Source: Lentisphaerota bacterium
Lineage (GTDB): Bacteria > Verrucomicrobiota > Lentisphaeria > Victivallales > Victivallaceae
Assembly: GCA_015061695.1 (NCBI GenBank)
Contig: SUWA01000024.1
Location: 1 to 34,040, forward strand
Reading direction: 5' to 3'
Length of the DNA stretch: 34,040 bases
Part shown: in pieces, positions 16,279 to 23,844 of the stretch
Layout of the letters: each line of letters begins with the position of its first letter
Numbering within the stretch: the first letter of the stretch is position 1
Program-made: the position numbers and the translations under genes
The notes under the pieces: model-generated
Told to the model about the DNA's origin: nothing
Database searches by the model: none
The model's input: the letters and a program-made list of their open reading frames with translations, nothing else

Positions 16279-17376
16279 TCAAAGCAGATTCATCTGCTTC
16301 AGGGCTGCGATAACATCCTCCGGCCGGATTTTTTCCATGCAGCGGCGGCTGCCGCTGGGACAGACCCGCTTGAAACACGGCGCGCACGGTTCCTTGTCAT
16401 ACACTACACACCAGTCATCGCTGACCGGACCGGTTGCGCGGTAGTCCGTCGGCCCGAACACTGCCACTCCGGGCAGGTTCATAGCTGCCGCCAGATGCAT
16501 GATCCCGGAATCGTTGGCCACGCAGACCCGGGCGGAGCGGATCAGATTGTACAAGTCGCTGAAACTGGTTTCGCCGGAAAGATTGAACGCCCGGTTGGCG
16601 GGCAAGCCGGCAATCACTTCTTCGCCGATCGCCCGTTCTCCGGCGCTGCCCAGCACAACAACAATACCGCCATGGCGGATATATTCGGCGGCCACTGCAT
16701 TAAAACTGCTGCTGGCCCAGCGTTTGGCCGCGCCATAAGCTGCCCCCGGCGCCATCAGCATCAACTTGGGGTATTGGCAGAAACTTTGCATTTTCAGCGG
16801 TATCTGCCCCATGCTCAAAGACGAAATAAGTTGCGGCATAAGCACTTCCGGTCGTTCGGCCCCCATGGAGCAAACTATGGAGAGATACTCGTTGGCGTGA
16901 TGACTTTCGTTCAGTATGCCTTTTTTCCAAGCCGGGAATTTGAAGGTACGCTTCATGATCATTCCCCGGCAGCGGGCAGATCTTCCGTAAAGATTTTTTA
17001 CTCCGGCGCTGCGCATCTGCCAGGCATCGCGCAGCGAGTTGCTGAACAGCACACCGGCACCGAAATTGCATTTGCGCAAATATTCATTGACCTCTTTCGG
17101 CCAGCTCTGGTGAGCTTTGATACGGATAATATCAGTTACTGCCGGATAAAGTTTGTACAGGTCGGCACTTTGCGGCGGCGCAATGACCGCCAGCGGCGCG
17201 CCTTCCGGCAGCAAATTGTGCAAAGCCTTCAGGGCCGGCAAAGTCATAACTGCATCACCCAGCCAGTTGGGCGAACGTACCACGATCCCCCGGGCCAGTT
17301 GTTCTGCAGTAAGTTTTTTGACCGGAAAACTGCGCGCCGGAGCCAGACCGGAGCAGGATTGACGGATAATGCTCAT
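16279..17376 (-). CDS. waaF: ADP-heptose:LPS heptosyltransferase (GT9 family, WaaF-like)
   Basis: 365 residues, near the usual 350. Glycosyltransferase family 9 adds heptose from ADP-heptose to the LPS inner core at the cytoplasmic membrane. The N-terminal signature RSPNWLGDAVMTLPAL and the C-terminal donor-binding block NDSGIMHLAAAMNLPGVAVFGPTD are both present, as is PGAAYGAAKRW. A Cys-rich tail (CAPCFKRVCPSG) resembles that of heptosyltransferase II proteins. The exact acceptor position is inferred. The ATG at 17376 has no strong ribosome site. It is the third gene of the ffh operon, 24 bases after the TPR-like gene, and fits functionally with rfaE2 at 999. Confidence 0.9.
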   Translation of the reverse strand: MSIIRQSCSGLAPARSFPVKKLTAEQLARGIVVRSPNWLGDAVMTLPALKALHNLLPEGAPLAVIAPPQSADLYKLYPAVTDIIRIKAHQSWPKEVNEYLRKCNFGAGVLFSNSLRDAWQMRSAGVKNLYGRSARCRGMIMKRTFKFPAWKKGILNESHHANEYLSIVCSMGAERPEVLMPQLISSLSMGQIPLKMQSFCQYPKLMLMAPGAAYGAAKRWASSSFNAVAAEYIRHGGIVVVLGSAGERAIGEEVIAGLPANRAFNLSGETSFSDLYNLIRSARVCVANDSGIMHLAAAMNLPGVAVFGPTDYRATGPVSDDWCVVYDKEPCAPCFKRVCPSGSRRCMEKIRPEDVIAALKQMNLL

Positions 17377-17400
17377 GGATAATTCGATCGGTCAAACAGC

Positions 17401-18198
17401 TTAAAATTGCGGACGCATCCGTTGGGTTTTGACTTTGGGTTCTTCCAAATGCAGCATGTACCACATTTCGCCCATGGCGGCGTTGGAAAAGTTTTTGACT
17501 TTGCCGTTGACCAGACGCTCCCAGTTGGCATTAAGCACTTCGTTGTCGCAGCGTTTTTTGCTGGCGACCAGTACGTCGATCGCGCCTTTTACATCGTCGC
17601 GTTTGACCAATATCCAGCTGTAAAGCGCAAAAAGCAGCGCGCCTTGTTCACCTTTGGCGGTACGGAGTTTGGCAGTCGCGAATTTAGCCAGTTTGGGGTC
17701 GTTTTTCTTATACATACGCGCCATGCGCATAGCTTGCGATACCGGATCAAAGAACAGACAGCCGCTCATGAGTTCATCGACCTTGTCAAACTCTTTGATC
17801 TGGTAGTGGAACATCATTTTCATGGTGTTGATCTGCTTGCGCAGCAATGGGCTCCAGTTGTAATAGCGCTTGAGGTTGTCCGTGAGTTCCAACGCCTGAT
17901 GCACGGCGGCGGCCTGATCTTTTTCGACCGTGCCCTGCAGGAATTTCGGCGACATGCCGGGGCGCTGCTGCATCATATTGATTTTGCGCTGGATCTTTTC
18001 TTTGGCCAGCTCCATCTGCATCTGGATGCTCATGTTGACTTTGTTGACCTTGCGGCGGATGATGATGCCGATCACGATCTGGACGATCATCATTACTACG
18101 ATGCCGGATACGGCGCCCCACACCGGGCTGCCGGTAACTTTGCCGGCGGCAAAACCGGATGCCATACCGGCAATAAGTGCTGCAATAAGTGTAAACAT
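17401..18198 (-). CDS. Hypothetical membrane protein with TPR-like C-terminal domain
   Basis: 265 residues. Two hydrophobic segments (MFTLIAALIAGMASGFAAG and WGAVSGIVVMMIVQIVIGIII) form a hairpin, followed by a basic stretch and an amphipathic, Met/Gln-rich helix. The rest is all helical with repeated Leu/Ala spacing (QALELTDNLKRYYNWSP, FDKVDELMSGCLFFDP, AMRMARMYKKNDP), suggesting tetratricopeptide-type repeats. I do not recognise a named family. AAGGAG lies 9 bases before the ATG. It sits between ffh and waaF with short gaps, so co-transcription is likely. Confidence 0.78.
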   Translation of the reverse strand: MFTLIAALIAGMASGFAAGKVTGSPVWGAVSGIVVMMIVQIVIGIIIRRKVNKVNMSIQMQMELAKEKIQRKINMMQQRPGMSPKFLQGTVEKDQAAAVHQALELTDNLKRYYNWSPLLRKQINTMKMMFHYQIKEFDKVDELMSGCLFFDPVSQAMRMARMYKKNDPKLAKFATAKLRTAKGEQGALLFALYSWILVKRDDVKGAIDVLVASKKRCDNEVLNANWERLVNGKVKNFSNAAMGEMWYMLHLEEPKVKTQRMRPQF

Positions 18199-18250
18199 TA
18201 TATAAATCTCCTTGACAATGACTGATAGTCGGTTAAAATGACTTGGCCGT

Positions 18251-19720
18251 TTACTTTTTACGGCGCTGTTTCTGTTTTTCTTTTTTCTTAAGTTTGGCCA
18301 GCCGCTTTTTCTTTTCCTGTTCTTTTTTGGAAACAGTCTGCTGGCTGCCGCCGAAAGGATTGAATCCGCCGCCCATACCGCCGGCGGGTATTTCAGTTGG
18401 AGCGCCTCCGCCTCCGCCCATCAGCGCTTTCATCAAACCGCCTTTTTTCATCATCTTGCGCATTTGATTGAACTGACGGATAAAACCGGCGATCTTTTCC
18501 AGCGGCAGACCGCAGCCTCTGGCAATACGTTTGCGGCGGGCAAAGTCGATACTGTCCGGGTTGGCCCGTTCTCCCGGCGTCATCGAAAGCACCATCGCTT
18601 CCAGCCGCTTGAATTCCCGCGGATCTACCATGGCCAATGCTTCCTGCATCTGCTTGCCGCCGGGCAGGAATTTGAGCAATCCTTCCAGACCGCCAAGGCG
18701 TTCAAATTGTTTGATCTGACTTAAAAAGTCATTAAAATCAAATTCATTTTTGCGAAGTTTTTTGGCCAGTTTTTCCGCTTCTTCGTGGTCAAGGTCAGCG
18801 GCCGCTTTTTCCACCAGCGACACCACGTCGCCCATGCCGAGGATTCGCGAGGCCATGCGGTCGGGGTGAAAAACATCCAGATCGTCAGTTTTTTCGCCCA
18901 TACCCACAAATTTGACCGGGCATTGAGTTACCTGACGGATGGAAAGCGCCGCCCCGCCGCGGGCATCCCCGTCGAGTTTGGTCAGAATAAAACCGGTCAG
19001 GTTCAAGGCTTTATGGAACGTATCGGCCACATGGACAGCTTCCTGACCCAAGGCTGCATCAGCCACCAGCAGCACTTCATCGGCACGCACGCTCTGGCGC
19101 AACCGGATAAGTTCCTGCACCATGGCGTCGTCGATTTCCAACCGGCCGGCGGTATCGAGGATCACCACGTCGTGATGAGCAAATTTGGCCCGGCTGACGG
19201 CTTCGGCCGCGATTGCCGGCACGTTCATCTCGCCGCGCTTGGAAAATACTTCGATGTTCAGTTCCTTCCCCAATATCTCCAACTGGTCGATAGCAGCGGG
19301 GCGGTAGACGTCGCAAGCGGTCAGCAAAACCGATTTTTTCAGCTTGTCGGTCAGATAGCGGGCCAGCTTGGCCGCCGTGGTGGTTTTACCGGAACCGTGC
19401 AAACCCACCAGCATGATCACGGTCGGGTTGCTGGTAAGATCGAGCTGGCCGGCTTCGCCGCCTAAAAGTTCGATCAAGCGGTCATTGACTACTTTGACCA
19501 CCTGCTGACCGGGGGTGATGCTTTTCAATACAGCTTCGCCCAGACAGTCGACGCGGACTTTTTCAACAAACTCGCGCGCCACATCCACATTTACGTCGGC
19601 ATCGAGCAGGGCCATGCGGATCTCGCGCATGGCTTCTGCTATATTGCTTTCGGTCAGGCGGGTTTCGCCGCGCAACTTCTTGAAAATCTCACTGAATTTA
19701 TCGCTAAGATTATCAAACAT
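18251..19720 (-). CDS. ffh: Signal recognition particle protein Ffh
   Basis: 489 residues. Domains in order: N-terminal four-helix domain (1-90), GTPase domain with GLHGSGKTTTAAKLA (106-120), DTAGR and TKLDGDARGG, and the Met-rich M domain (FNDFLSQIKQFERLGG, GLPLEKIAGFIRQFNQMRKMMKKGG) that binds SRP RNA and signal peptides. The C-terminus has a Gly-rich tract (GGGGG, GGMGGG) and ends in a strongly basic Lys/Arg tail, longer than in E. coli Ffh. It directs nascent membrane and exported proteins to FtsY. GGAG lies 11 bases before the ATG. First gene of ffh-TPR-like-waaF. No SRP RNA was found nearby. Confidence 0.97.
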   Translation of the reverse strand: MFDNLSDKFSEIFKKLRGETRLTESNIAEAMREIRMALLDADVNVDVAREFVEKVRVDCLGEAVLKSITPGQQVVKVVNDRLIELLGGEAGQLDLTSNPTVIMLVGLHGSGKTTTAAKLARYLTDKLKKSVLLTACDVYRPAAIDQLEILGKELNIEVFSKRGEMNVPAIAAEAVSRAKFAHHDVVILDTAGRLEIDDAMVQELIRLRQSVRADEVLLVADAALGQEAVHVADTFHKALNLTGFILTKLDGDARGGAALSIRQVTQCPVKFVGMGEKTDDLDVFHPDRMASRILGMGDVVSLVEKAAADLDHEEAEKLAKKLRKNEFDFNDFLSQIKQFERLGGLEGLLKFLPGGKQMQEALAMVDPREFKRLEAMVLSMTPGERANPDSIDFARRKRIARGCGLPLEKIAGFIRQFNQMRKMMKKGGLMKALMGGGGGAPTEIPAGGMGGGFNPFGGSQQTVSKKEQEKKKRLAKLKKKEKQKQRRKK

Positions 19721-19769
19721 GAGTAAAATTTCTCCGGATTATGCGTTTACAAACATACATTCGTTCATT

Positions 19770-19797
19770 AATATATACCTTTATTGCGATTCTTCAA
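19770..19797 (-). promoter_or_regulatory. Candidate sigma-70 promoter of the ffh operon
   Basis: On the minus strand TTGAAG (19792-19797), a 16-base spacer, TATATT (19770-19775), 50 bases before the ffh start. Confidence 0.5.
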
Positions 19798-19815
19798 GCG
19801 CAAAGTTGAATTTTC

Positions 19816-19857
19816 TGCAACTAAAGAGTTGCAAAAAGCCGTTATTTGTGTTAAATT
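19816..19857 (+). promoter_or_regulatory. Candidate promoter of the mutarotase operon with hairpin over the -35
   Basis: TTGCAA (19829-19834), 17 bases, TAAATT (19852-19857). A perfect inverted repeat TGCAACT (19816-19822) / AGTTGCA (19827-19833) overlaps the -35 element and could be a repressor site. Confidence 0.4.
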
Positions 19858-19918
19858 ACACGAACAACTGCGCATCAGGTGATTTTTACAATGATATAAC
19901 GACAGGAATTTTCAGAAC

Positions 19919-20821
19919 ATGAGTGAAAATATTGCAATGCAGCTTCAGAGCCGTTTCGGTTCGGATAACTTCAACTTTTTTTCGGGCAGCGGCGATCTGC
20001 CGGCAGTCCGCATCAGCAACGAGTTCGGCGTGGCCGAAGTTATGCTGCACGGGGCACATGTAATCAGTTACCAGCCCGCCGGTGCTGTGCCGGTGCTGTG
20101 GATGAGCGGCAAGTCAATGTTTACAGAAAAAGACCCCATCCGCGGCGGTATCCCGGTTTGCTGGCCCTGGTTCGGGCCGGATCCTGCCGGTAAATTCGGC
20201 GGCCACGGTTTTGCCCGCCTTTCGCAGTGGCAGGTGGTGGAAACCATGCACTCGCCGGCCGGCAAAAGTTCTGTAGTTTTGGAGTTGACCGATCAGGATG
20301 TGGATGCTGTGTTCGCACCCCAGCCGTTCAAACTGCAGCTGACTGTAACTTTGGGTACGGCGCTGGTGGCAGCGCTGAAAATATTCAATACCGGCGACCG
20401 CGAACTGGCTTACTCCGGCGCGCTGCACAGCTACTTTAACGTGGCCGATGCTTCCGCCATTGCCGTGGAAGGTCTGGATGATTGCAGTTACCGCGACTCG
20501 GTTCTGCAGTGCGATGATGTACAAGCCGGCCCGGTCGTTATTGATCGCGAGATCGACCGCATTTACCGCAATACCAGCGGTATTGTCCGGATCGTTGACC
20601 CCGTTTTCAACCGGGTGATAAAAGTGGCCAAATCCGGCAGTACTTCCACGGTGGTATGGAATCCCTGGATCGAAAAATCCAAACGGATGCCCGACTTCGG
20701 TGACGAAGAGTATCATACCATGGTTTGCGTGGAAGCCGCCAACGCTCCGGCGGCCGGGGACAGTCGTGTACTGCCGCCCGGAGGTATGGCTGAACTGCGC
20801 CAGATGATCAGTATTGAGTAA
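19919..20821 (+). CDS. D-hexose-6-phosphate mutarotase (YeaD-like aldose 1-epimerase fold)
   Basis: 300 residues, typical for the glucose-6-phosphate 1-epimerase branch of the galactose mutarotase superfamily, which interconverts alpha and beta anomers of hexose 6-phosphates in the cytoplasm. Landmarks are the phosphate-binding RGGIPVCWPWFG, the catalytic His in GHGFAR, ALHSYFNV, and CVEAANA near the C-terminus. The ATG at 19919 has a loosely spaced AGGA 11 bases upstream. It heads a plus-strand group with the exonuclease and the YeeE-like pair, divergent from ffh. Confidence 0.88.
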   Translation: MSENIAMQLQSRFGSDNFNFFSGSGDLPAVRISNEFGVAEVMLHGAHVISYQPAGAVPVLWMSGKSMFTEKDPIRGGIPVCWPWFGPDPAGKFGGHGFARLSQWQVVETMHSPAGKSSVVLELTDQDVDAVFAPQPFKLQLTVTLGTALVAALKIFNTGDRELAYSGALHSYFNVADASAIAVEGLDDCSYRDSVLQCDDVQAGPVVIDREIDRIYRNTSGIVRIVDPVFNRVIKVAKSGSTSTVVWNPWIEKSKRMPDFGDEEYHTMVCVEAANAPAAGDSRVLPPGGMAELRQMISIE

Positions 20822-20845
20822 AGACAGCCCGGGCGGTATAATACT

Positions 20846-21397
20846 ATGCAATGGTTTGAACTTGGCCCATTTACGGTGTTCGATCTGGAAACCACCGGCA
20901 TGAGTCCGGTCAATGACCGCATTGTGGAGATCGCCGCCATGCGGGTGGAAGTTACCGGGGATTTTTCGGAGTTTCATACACTGTTGAATCCGGGCCGGGC
21001 GATCCCGCGCGGGGCCAGCCGGGTGCATCATATTACTGATGATATGGTAACGGATGCGCCGCGTTTTCAGCATATCGGGCATGATTTTCTGGAATTTGCG
21101 CGCAATTCAACGTTGGTGGCGCACAATGCGCGGTTTGATTTGAGTTTTCTGCAGGAAAGTCTGGCCCGTACCGGATTGCCGTTGTGGCAGGGAAAAACGA
21201 TGGATTCGCTGTTGCTGGTGCGCCGGCTTTACCCCGGATTGCCCAGCTACAGTTTGCAGAATCTGCGCGGCGTGCTTAAACTTGACCGCGCCAGCGATGA
21301 TCTGACTGCTCACCGGGCCGGGGATGATGTAGTCTGGACGATGCGGCTGCTGGAAAATCTGCTGACCAAAGCGTTGGAAGCACAGGAAAACTGTTAA
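20846..21397 (+). CDS. DnaQ-like 3'-5' exonuclease (DEDDh family)
   Basis: 183 residues. All three exonuclease motifs are present: ExoI FDLETTG (near 12-18), ExoII HNARFDLSFL (near 93-102) and ExoIII HRAGDD with the catalytic His. Together they bind two metal ions that hydrolyse single-stranded 3' ends. The protein is a stand-alone exonuclease domain similar to the DNA polymerase III epsilon subunit or the PolC exonuclease. It lacks an obvious polymerase-binding tail, so a separate repair or RNA-trimming role is equally possible. It lies 24 bases after the mutarotase gene and 21 bases before the membrane pair; the ribosome site is weak. Confidence 0.88.
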   Translation: MQWFELGPFTVFDLETTGMSPVNDRIVEIAAMRVEVTGDFSEFHTLLNPGRAIPRGASRVHHITDDMVTDAPRFQHIGHDFLEFARNSTLVAHNARFDLSFLQESLARTGLPLWQGKTMDSLLLVRRLYPGLPSYSLQNLRGVLKLDRASDDLTAHRAGDDVVWTMRLLENLLTKALEAQENC

Positions 21398-21418
21398 GTT
21401 GTAAAAAGGTGGTGTGTA

Positions 21419-21940
21419 ATGAATTTTCTGCACAAAAAGTGGCCGTTCTGGATCAATGCTGCGATGCTGGTCATTATGGTATTGCTGGGCAGCTATATGT
21501 TTAACGATGTGCTGGGATTTTCCGGCGTTTTGCAGGCAATTTTCGGTTATGCCAGCGAAGCTATTGCCGACCGCGAAATACCGCAGGTGGACTGGGATTG
21601 GCAAATCGCTCTGCTGGGCGGAGTTTTTGTCGGCGCATTGTGCGGATCTTTGATCCACGGATCGTGGAAAATAATGTTTGCGTTTGAGGATTCCAAAGGT
21701 GCCGCCGGCAAATCGCTGGGTACTGCTGCTCTGGGAGTGCTTTCCGGATTTTTGATCATGCTGGGCGCAATTATCAGTGGCGAGGCTTTTTACGGTCAGT
21801 TTGCTGCAGCTGTGGAGTTGTCGGCGGGGGCGTGGTTCTTTTTGCTGATCGCCTTGATTTCAGGCGGGGTAACGGCGCTTTTTATTGAGCGGCGCGGCGC
21901 ATCCGGCAGCGGAACCAAAGCAAAGGATGGTGAAAAATGA
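21419..21940 (+). CDS. YeeE/YedE-like membrane protein, first half of a split transporter
   Basis: 173 residues with about four transmembrane helices. The layout fits the first half of YeeE/YedE sulfur-transport proteins: IALLGGVFVGALCGSLIHGSWK, then a second half-repeat GVLSGFLIMLGAIISG with AGAWFFLLIALISGG. The usual GGC of that position reads ISGEAF here, so the conserved cysteine is missing; C near LCGS is a different position. The assignment rests on helix pattern and Gly spacing and is moderate. AAAGG lies 9 bases before the ATG, and the stop overlaps the next start by 4 bases, so the two halves are translated together. Confidence 0.68.
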   Translation: MNFLHKKWPFWINAAMLVIMVLLGSYMFNDVLGFSGVLQAIFGYASEAIADREIPQVDWDWQIALLGGVFVGALCGSLIHGSWKIMFAFEDSKGAAGKSLGTAALGVLSGFLIMLGAIISGEAFYGQFAAAVELSAGAWFFLLIALISGGVTALFIERRGASGSGTKAKDGEK

Positions 21941-22524
21941 ATACGGTTTTATTAGCTTCACTGGAACCGCTGGCTTTGCAAGGTAATGTCAAACTGGCGG
22001 TGGCTTCCATATTTGGTATTGTATTGGGATTGGTGTTGGTAAAGTGCGATTTTGCCGACCGGGTGCTGGTCAAAAAGAATTTGACTTTTGCCAGTATGAA
22101 AATGGCTAAAACTCTGCTGCTGGCACTCGGGATCGGTATGATGGCATTTGCGCTGCTGCGCTCGACCCATGCAGTGCAGTCCAACGTAACTCCGGCGGCC
22201 TTCTGGGGTGTTCTGCTGGGCGGACTTTGCACCGGTATCGGTTTGGGGATCGGCGGTCTGGTGCCGGTAACGGCGGTCGCGGCGCTGGCCTCCGGCCGTA
22301 TTTACGCTTTGTGGGTACTGTTGGGTATGCTGCTGGCGATCCCCGCAGCTAAATTGTTCAAACGACTGCTGCCGGAAGCCGGAGAACGTTTTTCGGCACC
22401 GGTATCCGCATCGCTGGAGCCTGCCAATGGCTTGTTTGCTTTGAACAGCCCCGTGTTGTGGGTCAGCGCCGCGGCATTGATCTTGTGCCTGATAATGATG
22501 CTGTTCGGCAATCGGGATGAGTGA
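21937..22524 (+). CDS. YeeE/YedE-like membrane protein, second half of a split transporter
   Basis: 195 residues, about five transmembrane helices. FGIVLGLVLVKCDFADRVL with KMAKTLLLALGIGM, and FWGVLLGGLCTGIGLGIGGLVP then ALASGRIYALWVLLGMLLA, follow the second-half pattern of the YeeE/YedE family. In relatives the last loop carries a Cys (CPGT-like); here it reads LVPVT. Together with the first half, both characteristic cysteines appear lost, so thiosulfate import is not supported. It starts inside the stop codon of the first half (ATGA overlap) and ends 6 bases before the convergent ROK gene. Confidence 0.68.
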   Translation: MNTVLLASLEPLALQGNVKLAVASIFGIVLGLVLVKCDFADRVLVKKNLTFASMKMAKTLLLALGIGMMAFALLRSTHAVQSNVTPAAFWGVLLGGLCTGIGLGIGGLVPVTAVAALASGRIYALWVLLGMLLAIPAAKLFKRLLPEAGERFSAPVSASLEPANGLFALNSPVLWVSAAALILCLIMMLFGNRDE

Positions 22525-22530
22525 AAAAAC

Positions 22531-23712
22531 TTAAAGCCACAATCTGGCATCGGGGCGCAGCACGCGCTGACGCATCATCAAAGCTGCACCGCGGGCGGCG
22601 GCAAATTCATCCTGACTGGATATTTCCAGCTTCAATTTTTCGATCGCGCCCGAAAAACAGTTCACATTAAGGGTGCGGCGTACCGTATCCAGCAATATAT
22701 CGCCCAGACCGGCCAGACGCCCGCTGAACACAATGCTGGCCGGATTCAGCAATGTTACCAGAATCGTTACCGCGCTGGCCACTGCTTCGCTGACTTCGCC
22801 GGCGATCAGGGCGGCTGCCCGGTCATTGCGTTTGAGCGCCAGAACAAACTCATCCAAAGTTACGTTGGCGGTCAATTCCGTCGGCACCCGACCGGCGATC
22901 ATACCGGCACTTTTCTGCCGGATGCCGTACTCGCCGGCTACTGCTTCCAGACAACCCTGATTGCCGCATTTGCATAACGGCCCGCCGGGTTTGATCACGA
23001 GATGGCCGATTTCCATGCCGCGCGAACTGCTGCCCGAGAGCAACAGGCCATCTTTGATAAAACTGCCGCCGATCCCGGTATCCAGTTCGACCAGACACAT
23101 GCTGGCCGGCGGGGCAGGGCGGTGAGCGTAATATTCCGCAAAAGTCCGGGCCATAGTTTCCGGAACTACAAAAACGTCTGTCAGATCGGAGAGTTCCTGC
23201 ATCCAGTTGCAGATCGGCACATCCACCCAGCCGGGGACATTGTGGGCGCGCAAACTTTTCTGCTGCTCAAGATCGACCAGCCCCGGGTCGGCAAAACCGA
23301 TACCTTTCCACGGCGGAGCTTGCGGACTTTGACGGGTACGCAGGGCTTGCATCAGTTCGGCCAGCTTGCCGGGGATCGCTGTGGCGGTTATGCCGGAAGG
23401 AAAGTCCAAAACGGCTTCGGCTACCACATGCTCGTTGTTGTCGATCAGAATACCCAGCAATTTATGCGCCTGCAGCTCGATTCCGGCAAAACAACCGTAT
23501 TGAGCATTCAAAATCAGTGCCGGACTGCGGCGTCCGGTTTTGGCACTGGTGCGTTCCGGTTCGGCGACAAATCCGCAGTTTTTCAGCTCGTTTATAGCGT
23601 TGAGCATGGAGGCGGGGCGGCACGGGTGCAGAGCCAGAAATTCCTGACGGGTCAAACGCCGGTGCAGCAGAAGAGTTTGCAATAAAATATCTTTAAGTTC
23701 GTCGTTTTTCAT
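22531..23712 (-). CDS. ROK-family transcriptional regulator
   Basis: 393 residues from the ATG at 23712; a GTG 15 codons earlier lies inside the promoter and is not credible. The N-terminal winged helix-turn-helix (LTRQEFLALHPCRPASMLNAINELKNCGFV) is followed by the two-lobed ROK sugar-kinase-like domain. The ROK landmarks are DTGIGGSFI, the EIGHL motif with its His, and the zinc motif CKCGNQGCLE (Cys-x-Cys-x4-Cys). Such proteins repress sugar genes and release DNA on binding a sugar ligand; kinase activity is doubtful in this HTH type. The 8-bp inverted repeat at its own promoter suggests autoregulation. Convergent with the YeeE-like pair; downstream of the NSS gene on the same strand, with its own promoter. 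Confidence 0.9.
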   Translation of the reverse strand: MKNDELKDILLQTLLLHRRLTRQEFLALHPCRPASMLNAINELKNCGFVAEPERTSAKTGRRSPALILNAQYGCFAGIELQAHKLLGILIDNNEHVVAEAVLDFPSGITATAIPGKLAELMQALRTRQSPQAPPWKGIGFADPGLVDLEQQKSLRAHNVPGWVDVPICNWMQELSDLTDVFVVPETMARTFAEYYAHRPAPPASMCLVELDTGIGGSFIKDGLLLSGSSSRGMEIGHLVIKPGGPLCKCGNQGCLEAVAGEYGIRQKSAGMIAGRVPTELTANVTLDEFVLALKRNDRAAALIAGEVSEAVASAVTILVTLLNPASIVFSGRLAGLGDILLDTVRRTLNVNCFSGAIEKLKLEISSQDEFAAARGAALMMRQRVLRPDARLWL

Positions 23713-23727
23713 TGATTTTATGCTTTC

Positions 23728-23776
23728 TTTAATACTTATGCGTATTAAATATAGCACAAAAAAGAGAAAAAAACAA
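23728..23776 (-). promoter_or_regulatory. Promoter and operator of the ROK regulator gene
   Basis: On the minus strand TTGTTT (23771-23776), 17 bases, TATATT (23748-23753). A perfect inverted repeat TTTAATAC (23728-23735) / GTATTAAA (23742-23749) with a 6-base spacer runs from the -10 to the presumed start point, an ideal autorepression site. No other copy was noticed in the window. Confidence 0.6.
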
Positions 23777-23844
23777 TTTTATTCTCCGCTTTTGTGATGG
23801 GAAAGCGGCGTTTTTCCGGCTGACTGGTAGCATTGGGGATCGAA

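Noticed and set aside
16168-17382. 404-codon plus-strand frame opposite waaF
   Set aside because: Antisense to a gene with all GT9 motifs; composition typical of a shadow frame.
23786-23815. Hairpin CCGCTTT/AAAGCGG between the NSS and ROK genes as terminator
   Set aside because: The T run lies on the plus strand, while both genes are on the minus strand.
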